The translations under genes were made by a program, and so were the position numbers. The notes beneath the pieces are model-generated. The model saw nothing but the letters and a program-made list of their open reading frames with translations, was not told the origin of the DNA and did not search any database. A DNA stretch of 64,000 bases from Sphingomonas lacunae (GTDB lineage Bacteria; Pseudomonadota; Alphaproteobacteria; Sphingomonadales; Sphingomonadaceae). Every line of letters begins with the position of its first letter. Position 1 is the stretch's first letter. Below are positions 46,022-54,754 of the stretch, piece after piece. The stretch is from contig NZ_CP053015.1 of NCBI RefSeq assembly GCF_012979535.1, forward strand, positions 2,232,001-2,296,000. The letters are read 5' to 3'.

Positions 46022-46267
46022 TCATTCATCGGGAAAGTGGCGCAACCGCCCCGTCTCCATCCACATCAGAAGCGGTTTGAGCGGGGCGATCCATGCCACG
46101 CCTGCCAGTGCATAGATAACCACCAGCAACCAGGACGGCAGGTCGCCAAGCTGTTCGATGATGGTGATGACGCCCCAAGCATATACGCCGATGAACAACA
46201 GGATCAGCGCCATGCCGACTGGCTTGCGCCAGCTGGGTGTCGGTGTGTGATAGGGATTGTCGCTCAT
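46022..46267 (-). CDS. Small membrane protein, DUF2842-like
   Basis: The 81-aa protein has a polar N-terminus (NPYHTPTPSWRKP) and two hydrophobic segments (GMALILLFIGVYAWGVITII and the LLVVIYALAGVAWIAPL stretch). It ends with PLLMWMETGRLRHFPDE. The WRKPVG and W.APL..L..WM..G patterns fit the alphaproteobacterial DUF2842 family, whose role is unknown. It overlaps the 5-FTHF cyclo-ligase stop as ATGA, so the two are co-translated. Confidence 0.75.
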   Translation of the reverse strand: MSDNPYHTPTPSWRKPVGMALILLFIGVYAWGVITIIEQLGDLPSWLLVVIYALAGVAWIAPLKPLLMWMETGRLRHFPDE

Positions 46268-46857
46268 GGCGTGATCCATTCCTGTTCGGTGATGATGTGA
46301 TCGAGCGGGATGTCCCAGGGATCACGGGGGAGAGGAGGGTGTTCCTGAACGCTCCAGGCAATGCCGATGCGGACAATTGGCGGTCGAGCGATAGCAGTGT
46401 GTTCAGGGGCTGGCAGTTGCCCAAGTGCAGCGATGGCCCGGTCATAATGTCCGCCGCCCTGACCGAGCCGGGTACCGGTGCGGTCAAATGCGACCAATGG
46501 CAGCAGGATTACATCGGGTCTGGACAGCCAAGCATCCTTGCCGGGAGCCAGCATGTTCGCCGTGTCACGGCATAGGCTGCGGCTGGGGCCGAAGGTGTAG
46601 AATCGCATCAATCCATCGGCATCGACCCGGGGATAGGCAATGGTCGCGAGTGCGCCGAGTGCCATTCGGACGACCGGTTCGGGGTCAGCCTCGCTGCCGT
46701 GGGGGAAATAGCTGGCCAGGATGGTGCCGCGATCGAGCATTTGGCCGAAGCGGTCCTCCGGCAGGGACCATTGCTTGCCGGCACGCGCCCCGAAAAAGTC
46801 ACGCCGACGTTGACGTATGATCTGGCGGATGGCCTGCTTGTCGGTCAATTGGTTCAT
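46264..46857 (-). CDS. fau: 5-formyltetrahydrofolate cyclo-ligase
   Basis: The enzyme converts 5-formyl-THF to 5,10-methenyl-THF with ATP. The 197-aa product has the N-terminal basic QAIRQIIRQRRRDF, ILASYFPHGSEAD, and the family signature FDRTGTRLGQGGGHYDRAI. It ends with PLDHIITE. The 6S RNA gene lies directly upstream on the same strand, the conserved ssrS-ygfA order seen across proteobacteria. Confidence 0.92.
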   Translation of the reverse strand: MNQLTDKQAIRQIIRQRRRDFFGARAGKQWSLPEDRFGQMLDRGTILASYFPHGSEADPEPVVRMALGALATIAYPRVDADGLMRFYTFGPSRSLCRDTANMLAPGKDAWLSRPDVILLPLVAFDRTGTRLGQGGGHYDRAIAALGQLPAPEHTAIARPPIVRIGIAWSVQEHPPLPRDPWDIPLDHIITEQEWITP

Positions 46858-46899
46858 CTGCCTGCCGGGTGACGGGACCGCCTTGGCCGTTTGCTGGAA

Positions 46900-47055
46900 T
46901 GTCCTCTGACGCCAGTAACGTCAGGTGGGGACCATATACGTCGGGCCAGGGCCCGGGCAGGGACAGCCCCCATGGATGTATTTATCGCCTCAGGGATATT
47001 CGCGAAAGCGCGCACCAGGCAGTACCCGTCGCTGAGGGAGATAGGCCTTTGGCAG
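46900..47055 (-). ncRNA. ssrS: 6S RNA
   Basis: The minus strand between zapA and the cyclo-ligase gene reads TTCGCG, then TCCCTGAGGCGATAAATAC. This lines up with the E. coli 6S core CCCCTGAGCCGATATTTCATA. A GGGGGCTGTCCC arm follows, then GGGCCCTGGCCCGAC. Opposite ends of the region (CTCCCTCAGCGACG and GGCGTCAGAGG) can pair to close the long hairpin. Its position zapA-6S-fau matches the conserved locus. It mimics an open promoter and binds sigma70 RNA polymerase. The ends are estimates, within about 15 bases. Confidence 0.85.
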
Positions 47056-47116
47056 GCATGACTCAAGGGGGGAAGGGAGAGGGATGCCGCTGGCGACATT
47101 GGCGCGCAGGCCAAGT

Positions 47117-47437
47117 TCAATCGAGCCTGGCAGCAAGTTGCGCCACCTTTTGCGCCATTTGATCCAACCGTTGCGTGGTCGCGTCAATGGCTGACACGAT
47201 TTCATCGGCCTTCGCGCCTTCGGAGGAATTGGCGTTGATTGCACTATCAAGCTTATCAGCGAGGAAGAGGGCGGCGAACAAAAGCGCGCGTGTTTCAGAC
47301 ATGCCGGGACCGATGGCGCGGGCAGTTTCCACCTGTTCGGCAACAATGGCGCCGAGTGCCCTCAAGCGGTCTTCTTCTCCGTCGGCGCAAGCGAGCGTAT
47401 AGCGCGTTCCGGCAATGCTTAGTTCAATATCAGCCAT
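47117..47437 (-). CDS. zapA: Cell division protein ZapA
   Basis: ZapA binds and bundles FtsZ filaments. The 106-aa protein has the family N-terminal beta part (IELSIAGTRYTLACADGEED, 20, and LRALGAIVAEQV). A C-terminal coiled coil of about 45 residues follows. It overlaps the upstream small coiled-coil gene by 8 bases, and 6S RNA follows downstream. The set resembles the conserved zapA-ssrS-ygfA region. Confidence 0.9.
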   Translation of the reverse strand: MADIELSIAGTRYTLACADGEEDRLRALGAIVAEQVETARAIGPGMSETRALLFAALFLADKLDSAINANSSEGAKADEIVSAIDATTQRLDQMAQKVAQLAARLD

Positions 47438-47666
47438 GGTGAAGGTTCATTTCCGCCGGGCTGCCCAGCATCTCATCCAGCTCGGCAATGACTGAAGCGA
47501 CATCAGCCTTGAGAGCATCGTGTCGCGCCAACAGGTTGGCGTCCGCGGGGGGCGGGGCGGCGAGGTGAGCCTGCAGGCGGGCATCCAGTAAAGCGAACTG
47601 CTGCTCAAGCCGGCTCAGTGCGGTTTCGAGCCGTGTCCGCGCATCAAGGAAGGAGCCGTCATTCAT
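47430..47666 (-). CDS. Small coiled-coil protein co-encoded with ZapA
   Basis: The 78-aa protein has two predicted coiled-coil stretches (TRLETALSRLEQQFALLDAR and ALKADVASVIAELDEML) split by a Pro/Ala-rich link. It has no membrane segment. It overlaps zapA by 8 bases, so a joint role at the division ring is likely by context (ZapB-like in size and form, but I see no clear ZapB identity). The ATG at 47666 follows AAGAG. Confidence 0.7.
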   Translation of the reverse strand: MNDGSFLDARTRLETALSRLEQQFALLDARLQAHLAAPPPADANLLARHDALKADVASVIAELDEMLGSPAEMNLHHG

Positions 47667-47888
47667 CAAGCTCTTTCTTACCGGATGAGCGCGGATTGCG
47701 CAAACCCTGCGCTACCGCAACGATCGCTTGGCAATGAGGCCGCGACATTGGCGGATGCCATGGGATGGCGGAGCGAATTCATTGCCTGTGTGGGCGAAAT
47801 CGGGATGGGTGCGGTTGACGGTTGGCGACAGGCACCGCAAAGGAGCGTCGCGCCGAATCATCGAGCATCAGGCTCTTTCGTCCATCTC

Positions 47889-47907
47889 GCGATCCCTTCG
47901 GGATCGC
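47889..47907 (+). promoter_or_regulatory. Stem-loop in the tkt leader
   Basis: GCGATCCC pairs with GGGATCGC around TTC, eight perfect pairs, ending 27 bases before the tkt start. No T-run follows. It may control transketolase translation or be a weak terminator. The rest of the 47667-47934 gap shows no gene. Confidence 0.4.
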
Positions 47908-47934
47908 CCGTTCCGGCGCACTGGGAGAACCCGG

Positions 47935-49911
47935 ATGCAGACCGATGATCGACAGCTTGCCAATGCCATCAGGGCGCTGGCCATGGATGCGGTCGAGGCG
48001 GCCAACAGTGGGCACCCAGGGATGCCAATGGGCATGGCCGACGTTGCGACCGTGCTTTATCGTGATTTCTTAAAGCATAATCCGGCTGACCCGACATGGA
48101 TTGACAGGGATCGCTTCGTTCTCTCGGCCGGCCATGGCTCAATGCTGATTTATGCGCTGTTGCACCTCAGCGGATATAGCAATCCTACGATTGAGGATAT
48201 TCGCAACTTCCGTCAACTTCACAGCCCATGTGCCGGACATCCCGAGAATTTTGAGCTGCCGGGTGTTGAATGCACCACCGGTCCGCTGGGACAGGGTCTG
48301 GCGATGGCGGTTGGCATGGCGATGGCCGAACGCCACCTCAATGCCGTTCACGGTGATGATCTGGTCGACCATCGCACCTGGGTGATCGCTGGCGACGGTT
48401 GCCTGATGGAAGGTATCAACCATGAGGCGATCGGTCTGGCCGGGCTGCACAAGCTGGGCAGGCTGACCGTACTTTGGGATGACAATCGCATCACTATTGA
48501 CGGCGACACCGACCTGTCGACCAGCGAAGACATAAAGGCGCGCTATGCCGCGACGGGCTGGCATGTGGAAAGCTGCGACGGGCATGATCCGGCGGATATT
48601 CGCCGCGCAATCCACGCTGCCCTGGCCGACTCGCGGCCGTCGTTGATCGCCTGTCGGACGATCATCGGCTTTGGCGCGCCGAACAAGCAGGGTGGTCACA
48701 ATGTGCATGGCGCTCCCCTGGGTGCTGCCGAGATCGAGGCAGCGCGCAAGGAATTGGGTTGGGATGCGGCGCCGTTCGTCATTCCGCAGGACATTGCCGC
48801 CGCTTGGCGTGAGGTGGGCAAAGCACGCGCCGACGAGCAGGCTGCGTGGGAGGCGCGCCTCGATGCCGATACGGCGCGCAAGGACTCCTTCCTGAAGCAA
48901 TTTGCTCCGGTTGGCCCCCAGGCTGGTCCGGCGCTCGAAGCGCACATTGCGGCTCTGGTTGCCGATCCCAAGGCGATTGCCACGCGCAAATCATCCGAGA
49001 TGGCGTTGGGCCCGTTGACCGAGGCCATACCGCAGATGATCGGCGGTTCGGCTGATTTGACCGGATCGAACAACACCAAGACCAAGGCGACAACGGCCTT
49101 TTCGCCCGATGATTATGCCGGGCGCTATGTCTATTATGGCATTCGCGAATTCGGCATGGCGGCGGCGATGAATGGCATGGCGCTGCATGGCGGTGTGGTG
49201 CCCTATGGCGGGACCTTCCTTGTCTTTTCCGACTATTGCAGGAACGCCATCCGCATGTCGGCACTGCAACGCGCCCAGGTCATTTATGTGCTGACGCACG
49301 ACAGCATCGGCCTGGGCGAGGACGGCCCGACCCACCAACCCATCGAACATGTCATGTCGTTGCGCATGATCCCCAACCTCAACGTTTATCGACCTGCCGA
49401 CGCAGTTGAGACGGCCGAATGCTGGGCGCTGGCGCTTGCAACCCCTGAAACCCCGTCGGTGCTGGCATTGACCCGCCAGAATTTGCCTTTGCTCCGCACA
49501 GATGCATCCGCTTCGGACAATCGATCGGCCAAGGGTGCCTATCGCCTGGTCGCCGCCAGCGCACAGCGCAAGGTTGTGCTCGTTGCCACAGGGTCTGAAG
49601 TCGAGATTGCGGCCAAAACCGCAGCGGTGCTGGAAAGCAGGGGCATAGGTGCCGATGTCGTTTCAATGCCCTGTTGGGAATTGTTCGATGCCCAGTCCGA
49701 GGCCTATCGTTCCGACCTGTTGCCAGAGAATGCCCTGATTGTTTCAATCGAAGCGGGCACGACGTTAGGATGGCAGAAACATATTGGCCGCAATGGCCTT
49801 GCAATCGGCATTGACCGCTTTGGTGCGTCAGCTCCGATTGCGGCGCTTTATGACTATTTCGGCCTGACCGCCGAGAAGATTGTACCACAGATCGAGGCCG
49901 CCCTGGCCTGA
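47935..49911 (+). CDS. tkt: Transketolase
   Basis: Transketolase links glycolysis and the pentose phosphate pathway using ThDP. The 658-aa product has the N-terminal [20 protein letters not shown] (20) and the ThDP motif [13 protein letters not shown] with [10 protein letters not shown]. The pyrimidine-domain part has [15 protein letters not shown] and [17 protein letters not shown], with a C-terminal domain of usual length. The ATG at 47935 has GGGAGA at good spacing. An open frame reaching back to 47728 is not supported. It begins the tkt-gap-pgk-fda block. Confidence 0.95.
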   Translation: MQTDDRQLANAIRALAMDAVEAANSGHPGMPMGMADVATVLYRDFLKHNPADPTWIDRDRFVLSAGHGSMLIYALLHLSGYSNPTIEDIRNFRQLHSPCAGHPENFELPGVECTTGPLGQGLAMAVGMAMAERHLNAVHGDDLVDHRTWVIAGDGCLMEGINHEAIGLAGLHKLGRLTVLWDDNRITIDGDTDLSTSEDIKARYAATGWHVESCDGHDPADIRRAIHAALADSRPSLIACRTIIGFGAPNKQGGHNVHGAPLGAAEIEAARKELGWDAAPFVIPQDIAAAWREVGKARADEQAAWEARLDADTARKDSFLKQFAPVGPQAGPALEAHIAALVADPKAIATRKSSEMALGPLTEAIPQMIGGSADLTGSNNTKTKATTAFSPDDYAGRYVYYGIREFGMAAAMNGMALHGGVVPYGGTFLVFSDYCRNAIRMSALQRAQVIYVLTHDSIGLGEDGPTHQPIEHVMSLRMIPNLNVYRPADAVETAECWALALATPETPSVLALTRQNLPLLRTDASASDNRSAKGAYRLVAASAQRKVVLVATGSEVEIAAKTAAVLESRGIGADVVSMPCWELFDAQSEAYRSDLLPENALIVSIEAGTTLGWQKHIGRNGLAIGIDRFGASAPIAALYDYFGLTAEKIVPQIEAALA

Positions 49912-49949
49912 CCATTTGGGGCTTGAGCCCAGATACATTGGAGGAATTC

Positions 49950-50957
49950 ATGGCTATCAAGGTTGCCATTAACGGTTTCGGTCGCATCGGCCGCAATGTT
50001 GCCCGCGCCATTCTGGAACGCACCGATCATGACATTGAATTGGTGTCGATCAATGATCTTGCCTCGGCCACAGCCAACGCCATGCTGTTTCAGCGGGACA
50101 GCGTCCATGGACCGCTCGGTGGCACGGTTGAGGTTGATGGCAATGACCTGGTGATCAACGGCAAGCGCATTCATGTGACCGCAGAGCGCGACCCGGCCAA
50201 CCTGCCGCATGGCGCGCAGGGCATCGACATTGTGTTGGAATGCACTGGTTTCTTTACTGATCGCGCGTCATGCGAAAAGCATCTTGCCGCGGGTGCCAAG
50301 AAGGTGCTGATTTCAGCACCGGGCAAGAATGTCGATTTGACCGTTGTTTTCGGGGTCAACCATGACAAGCTGGAAGCCAGCCATACCATTGTGTCGAACG
50401 CCAGCTGCACGACCAACTGCCTCGCGCCGTTCGCCAAGGTGCTGAACGATGCCATCGGTATCGAGCGCGGCCTGATGACGACGGTGCATGCCTATACAAA
50501 CGACCAGAAGATCCTCGACCAGATCCATGAAGATCCGCGCCGCGCCCGTGCCGCCGCCATGTCGATGATCCCGACCACCACAGGTGCAGCCCGTGCCGTC
50601 GGCGAAGTGCTGCCCGAACTGAAGGGCAAGCTCGACGGTTCGGCGATCCGGGTGCCGACCCCGAACGTCTCGGTTGTCGACCTGACCTTCCAGCCGAAGC
50701 GCGACACGACCAAGGAAGAGGTCAACGCCCTGCTCAAGGCCGCCGCAGAAGGCCCTCTGAAGGGCGTGCTCGGCTATTCGGACGAGCCGCTGGTGTCGAT
50801 CGATTATAACCACTGCCCGAACAGCTCGACCATCGACAGCCTGGAAACGGCGGTCATCGACGGCAAGCTGGTGCGCGTGCTGAGTTGGTATGACAATGAA
50901 TGGGGCTTTTCCAACCGCATGGTCGATACGGCCGGCGCGATGGGCAAGCTGCTCTGA
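49950..50957 (+). CDS. gap: Glyceraldehyde-3-phosphate dehydrogenase, type I
   Basis: The 335-aa product has the NAD-binding [15 protein letters not shown], the catalytic cysteine in [29 protein letters not shown] and [12 protein letters not shown]. It is standard in length. The ATG at 49950 follows GGAGGAATT, a near-ideal binding site that predicts strong translation. It lies 38 bases after tkt, and a terminator follows. Confidence 0.97.
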   Translation: MAIKVAINGFGRIGRNVARAILERTDHDIELVSINDLASATANAMLFQRDSVHGPLGGTVEVDGNDLVINGKRIHVTAERDPANLPHGAQGIDIVLECTGFFTDRASCEKHLAAGAKKVLISAPGKNVDLTVVFGVNHDKLEASHTIVSNASCTTNCLAPFAKVLNDAIGIERGLMTTVHAYTNDQKILDQIHEDPRRARAAAMSMIPTTTGAARAVGEVLPELKGKLDGSAIRVPTPNVSVVDLTFQPKRDTTKEEVNALLKAAAEGPLKGVLGYSDEPLVSIDYNHCPNSSTIDSLETAVIDGKLVRVLSWYDNEWGFSNRMVDTAGAMGKLL

Positions 50958-50962
50958 TGAGC

Positions 50963-50992
50963 AAGGGGGCAGGGTCATTCCTGCCCCTTTTT
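50963..50992 (+). terminator. Rho-independent terminator between gap and pgk
   Basis: AAGGGGGCAGG pairs with CCTGCCCCTTT (11 pairs, one G-T) around GTCATT, followed by more Ts. It lies just after the gap stop, so pgk either has its own promoter or gets limited read-through. Confidence 0.8.
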
Positions 50993-51029
50993 CGTGGTGA
51001 GCGACAGGACAGACAGGGACAATTGCCAG

Positions 51030-52235
51030 ATGACCGCATTCCGCACGATTGACGACATGGGAGACATCACCGGCCAGCGCGTGCTGGTGCGCGTTGACCT
51101 GAATGTGCCGATGGCGGATGGCAAGGTGACCGATGCGACCCGGCTCGAAGCGGCGGCGCCGACGCTCAACCAACTGGCCGCCAAGGGTGCCAAGGTGCTG
51201 GTGCTGGCGCATTTCGGTCGCCCCAAGGGCAAGCCGGTCGCCGAAATGTCGCTTCGTCAGGTGGTCGATGAACTGTCCGACGTGCTCGGCCGTCCGGTCG
51301 GCTTCCTTGATGGCTGCGCCGGCCAGTTGATCGCTGTCGAAGTCGGCAAGCTCGCCAACGGATCGGTCACGGTGCTGGAAAACACCCGCTTCCACGAGGG
51401 CGAAGAAAAGAATGATCCGGCGCTGGTCGAGCAGATGGCGAAGCTCGGCGACCTGTATGTCAACGACGCCTTTTCAGCGGCGCACCGCGCCCATGCCTCG
51501 ACCGAGGGGCTGGCCCATGCGTTGCCGGCCTATGCCGGCCGGTCGATGGAAGCCGAACTGAAGGCGCTTGATGCCGCGCTTGGCAATCCTGCCCATCCGG
51601 TTGCTGCGGTGGTCGGCGGGGCAAAGGTGTCGTCCAAAATTGATGTGCTCAAGCATCTGACCGGCAAGGTCGACCATCTGATCATCGGTGGCGGTATGGC
51701 CAATACGTTCCTGGCTGCGCGCGGAGTTAGTGTCGGCAAGTCGCTGTGCGAACATGATCTGGTCGAGACGGCCAATGCGATCTTTGATGCGGCCGACAAG
51801 GCGGGTTGCACCATCCACCTCCCTTATGATGTGGTGGTGGCAAAGGAATTCGCTGCCAATCCGCCGACCCGCACGGTCAATGTCCATGAAGTCGCAGCTG
51901 ACGAGATGATCCTCGACGTCGGCCCGGCAGCGGTCGAGGCGCTGGCCGATGTGCTCAAGACCTGTCGGACGCTGGTGTGGAATGGTCCCCTAGGTGCGTT
52001 TGAAACGCCGCCGTTCGACACGGCAACGGTTGCGTTGGCGCGAACGGCCGCTGCGCTTACCCGCGAAGGCTCACTGGTGTCGGTGGCTGGCGGAGGCGAC
52101 ACGGTGGCAGCATTGAATCATGCTGGCGCTGCTGATGATTTCACCTTTGTGTCGACGGCAGGGGGTGCCTTCCTGGAGTGGATGGAAGGGCGTGAACTGC
52201 CGGGTGTTGCTGCGCTGCTCAGCGCTGCCGACTGA
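51030..52235 (+). CDS. pgk: Phosphoglycerate kinase
   Basis: Pgk makes ATP from 1,3-bisphosphoglycerate. The 401-aa product has the N-terminal [19 protein letters not shown] (19), LAHFGRPKG, and [13 protein letters not shown]. The hinge holds [15 protein letters not shown], and the nucleotide site has [10 protein letters not shown] and [12 protein letters not shown]. The ATG at 51030 is chosen; the ATG at 51057 would cut into the first strand. The frame also extends upstream to 50994, inside the terminator region. Confidence 0.96.
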   Translation: MTAFRTIDDMGDITGQRVLVRVDLNVPMADGKVTDATRLEAAAPTLNQLAAKGAKVLVLAHFGRPKGKPVAEMSLRQVVDELSDVLGRPVGFLDGCAGQLIAVEVGKLANGSVTVLENTRFHEGEEKNDPALVEQMAKLGDLYVNDAFSAAHRAHASTEGLAHALPAYAGRSMEAELKALDAALGNPAHPVAAVVGGAKVSSKIDVLKHLTGKVDHLIIGGGMANTFLAARGVSVGKSLCEHDLVETANAIFDAADKAGCTIHLPYDVVVAKEFAANPPTRTVNVHEVAADEMILDVGPAAVEALADVLKTCRTLVWNGPLGAFETPPFDTATVALARTAAALTREGSLVSVAGGGDTVAALNHAGAADDFTFVSTAGGAFLEWMEGRELPGVAALLSAAD

Positions 52236-52238
52236 GAT

Positions 52239-52246
52239 TTAACCAT
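52239..52246 (+). promoter_or_regulatory. TTAACCAT site upstream of the aldolase gene
   Basis: TTTAACCATT lies directly after the pgk stop and 73 bases before the aldolase start. It is the same 8-mer as at the DUF11 operon. This may be chance. Confidence 0.25.
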
Positions 52247-52318
52247 TCCGCAGGAGCCTTCTCGTAACGCCCCTGCGAGGCCATTTTACGCATACGAATG
52301 CAAGAGGACTGACGACCC

Positions 52319-53212
52319 ATGAACACAGACCAGATGACCGCCAAGATGGCCGAAGGTAACGGCTTCATTGCAGCCCTCGACCAGAGCGGCGGATCGACGC
52401 CCAAGGCTCTCAAGGGCTATGGGATCGAGGAAGACGCCTATAATGGCGATGAGGAAATGTTCGCGCTGATCCACGACATGCGCAGCCGCATCATCAGTTC
52501 GCCAGCCTTTGCAAGCGGCAAGGTGATTGGCGCCATCCTGTTCGAACGGACGATGGATGGCCATGTTGATGGCAAGCCGACCCCGGCGGCGCTGATTGAG
52601 CGCGGCGTTGTGCCGTTCATCAAGATCGACAAGGGCCTCGAGGATGAGGTGAACGGCGTCCAACTGATGAAGCCGATGCCCGAACTTGATGCGCTGCTGA
52701 CCAAGGCGAAGGCTCTCGGCGTCTATGGGACCAAGGAGCGCTCGGTGATCAATTCGGCCAACCGCGAGGGCATCGCCGCCGTCGTCAAGCAGCAGTTTGA
52801 GGTTGGCGCGCAGGTGCTCGCCCATGGCATGATGCCGATGATCGAGCCAGAGGTGAACATCAAGAGTGAGACCCGCGCCGAGTGTGACACTATCCTGCTT
52901 GAGGAAATCCTCAAGAATCTTGACAGCGTGCCCGAGGGTCAGCAGGTGATGCTCAAGCTCTCGCTTCCGGTTGTGCCGGGGACATTCGATCCGCTGGTCG
53001 ACCATCCCAAGGTGCTGCGCGTCGTCGCACTCTCGGGCGGCTACAAGCGTCCCGAAGCCTGCGTCGAACTGTCAAAGAACCGCGGCATCATCGCCAGCTT
53101 CAGCCGCGCCCTGCTCGAAGACCTGCGCCACCAGATGAGCGATGACGAGTTCAACGCCTCGTTGCGCGGCGCCATTGACGAAATCCACAAGGGTTCGACG
53201 GTCAAGGCTTGA
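52319..53212 (+). CDS. fda: Fructose-bisphosphate aldolase, class I
   Basis: The 297-aa product resembles the short bacterial class I (Schiff-base) aldolases. Seen are GFIAALDQSGGSTPKAL at the N-terminus, ILFERTMDG, and VPFIKIDKGLEDE with a reactive-region lysine. MPMIEPEVNIKSETRAECD, LKLSLP, RVVALSGGYKRPEAC and NRGIIASFSRAL follow. No metal-binding class II motif is present. AGAGGA precedes the ATG. It completes the lower part of the tkt-gap-pgk block, and can run in gluconeogenesis as well as glycolysis. Confidence 0.9.
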   Translation: MNTDQMTAKMAEGNGFIAALDQSGGSTPKALKGYGIEEDAYNGDEEMFALIHDMRSRIISSPAFASGKVIGAILFERTMDGHVDGKPTPAALIERGVVPFIKIDKGLEDEVNGVQLMKPMPELDALLTKAKALGVYGTKERSVINSANREGIAAVVKQQFEVGAQVLAHGMMPMIEPEVNIKSETRAECDTILLEEILKNLDSVPEGQQVMLKLSLPVVPGTFDPLVDHPKVLRVVALSGGYKRPEACVELSKNRGIIASFSRALLEDLRHQMSDDEFNASLRGAIDEIHKGSTVKA

Positions 53213-53275
53213 TCGCCTCAATCCTCCCGCCATTACTGCTTTGACTGTGATGGCGGGTGGGTTAGGGCGTGCAGC

Positions 53276-54013
53276 ATGAGCATCAAGGATATTTTCGACG
53301 CTGACCCAGCCGAAGCGCTGGAACTGGACCCGGGTTTTGCCGAGCGCTTTGGCGACCAGCCGCGTCCCGCCTGTCAGCTGTATCTGATTTCGCCACTCGA
53401 GACGGGCGGTGATTTTCCTGCCCGGCTGGCAGAAGCGCTGGACGCCGGGCCAGTCGCTGCGTTCCAGTTCCGCGTCAAAGGTATTGACCAGCATGAGGCC
53501 GCCCGGTTGGCCGAACCGCTGCTTGCCCTCTGTCGCGAGCGGGACGTGGCGTTCATCGTCAATGATGACATGAGTCTGGCAAAACGGATCGGCGCCGATG
53601 GTGTCCATCTTGGGCAGGGCGATGGCGATCCTGCCGAAGCGCGGCGTGTGCTTGGCCCTGACGCGCAAATTGGCGTGACCTGTCACGCCAGCCGGCATCT
53701 GGCGATGGAAGCCGCCGAGGCTGGCGCGGATTATGTGGCCTTTGGCGCCTTTTTCGAGACGACGACCAAGGCAACCGAGCATCGGGCCGATGTCGCCCTG
53801 CCAGCCTGGTGGACAACCGTGTCTGATGTTCCGTGCGTGGCGATTGGCGGGATCGACGCCGGCAATTGTGCGCCGGTGGTTGCTGCCGGCGCCGATTTCA
53901 TCGCTGTTTCGAGCGCAGTGTGGCAGCATCCGCAAGGACCCGGCGCGGGCGTGCGCGCGCTGCATGCGGGGATGACTGGGCCTGATGCTGCCCGACGCCA
54001 TTCCCGCGAGTGA
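53276..54013 (+). CDS. thiE: Thiamine phosphate synthase
   Basis: ThiE joins HMP-pyrophosphate and thiazole phosphate. The 245-aa TIM-barrel protein has QLYLISP, AFQFRVKG, and FIVNDDMSLAKRIGADGVHLGQGD (in two blocks). IGVTCHASRHLAMEAAEAGADYVAFGAFF is also present in parts (VTCH, GADYVAFG), with AIGGIDAGN near the end. There is an N-terminal extension of about 35 residues. No TPP riboswitch was recognised in the 63 bases upstream. No other thiamine gene is in the window. Confidence 0.88.
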   Translation: MSIKDIFDADPAEALELDPGFAERFGDQPRPACQLYLISPLETGGDFPARLAEALDAGPVAAFQFRVKGIDQHEAARLAEPLLALCRERDVAFIVNDDMSLAKRIGADGVHLGQGDGDPAEARRVLGPDAQIGVTCHASRHLAMEAAEAGADYVAFGAFFETTTKATEHRADVALPAWWTTVSDVPCVAIGGIDAGNCAPVVAAGADFIAVSSAVWQHPQGPGAGVRALHAGMTGPDAARRHSRE

Positions 54014-54142
54014 CCCGGACTGGCTGGCGAGACGTTTGACTCGCTTGCATTTGCGGCCATCCACCGCTAATCGCCCGGCCTCTGGCGCGCCGATGCGTGC
54101 CCGGCTCTTTTTCCCTGTTGAACGCGCGAAGGGGTGTGACCC

Positions 54143-54706
54143 ATGAAGATCAGCGGCGTGGACATTCGTCCCGGCAATATCCTGGAATATGAAGGCGGCA
54201 TCTGGAAGGTTGCCAAGATCCAGCACACCCAGCCCGGCAAGGGCGGCGCGTTCATGCAGGTCGAGATGAAGAACCTGATCGACGGTCGCAAGACCAACGT
54301 CCGCTTCCGCAGCGCCGACACGGTCGAAAAGGTCCGTCTGGATACCAAGGATTTCCAGTTCCTTTATGCCGAGGGCGAGAGCCTCGTGTTCATGGACAAG
54401 GACAGCTATGAGCAGATTAACCTCGAGCGCGACCTGCTCGGCGATGCGGCCGACTTCCTGCAGGATGGCATGGATGTGATCCTTGAGCTTTGGGAAGAGC
54501 GCCCGATCTCGGTTGAACTGCCCGAAACCATCGAGGCGACCATTGTCGAAGCCGATGCCGTGGTGAAGGGCCAGACGGCCTCGTCGAGCTTCAAACCGGC
54601 GATCCTTGACAATGGCGTGCGCGTGATGGTGCCGCCGCACATCACCAGCGGCACGCGTATCGTGGTCAACGTCTATGACCGCGAATATGTGAAGCGCGCC
54701 GACTGA
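54143..54706 (+). CDS. efp: Elongation factor P
   Basis: EF-P relieves ribosomes stalled at polyproline. The 187-aa product has the KOW-like N-domain with the loop [16 protein letters not shown], whose Lys33 is where other bacteria modify EF-P. The OB domains contain [11 protein letters not shown] and the C-terminal signature [20 protein letters not shown] in parts. Length is standard. Modification enzymes (EpmA/B or EarP) are not in the window. The hairpin that follows reaches the suhB binding site. Confidence 0.96.
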   Translation: MKISGVDIRPGNILEYEGGIWKVAKIQHTQPGKGGAFMQVEMKNLIDGRKTNVRFRSADTVEKVRLDTKDFQFLYAEGESLVFMDKDSYEQINLERDLLGDAADFLQDGMDVILELWEERPISVELPETIEATIVEADAVVKGQTASSSFKPAILDNGVRVMVPPHITSGTRIVVNVYDREYVKRAD

Positions 54707-54721
54707 TCCTGGGAAGAATGA

Positions 54722-54742
54722 CCCCTCCCCGCCGGGGAGGGG
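54722..54742 (+). promoter_or_regulatory. Perfect GC hairpin covering the suhB ribosome binding site
   Basis: CCCCTCCCC pairs with GGGGAGGGG around GCC, nine G-C/A-T pairs. It overlaps the start of the GGGGGGAG that is the likely suhB binding site. There is no T-run, so it looks more like translational control than a terminator, or an attenuator for efp read-through. Confidence 0.5.
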
Positions 54743-54754
54743 GGAGTAATGCAT

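Noticed and set aside
53213..53275. Possible TPP riboswitch before thiE
   Set aside because: The gap is only 63 bases and shows neither the THI-box core nor the paired arms.
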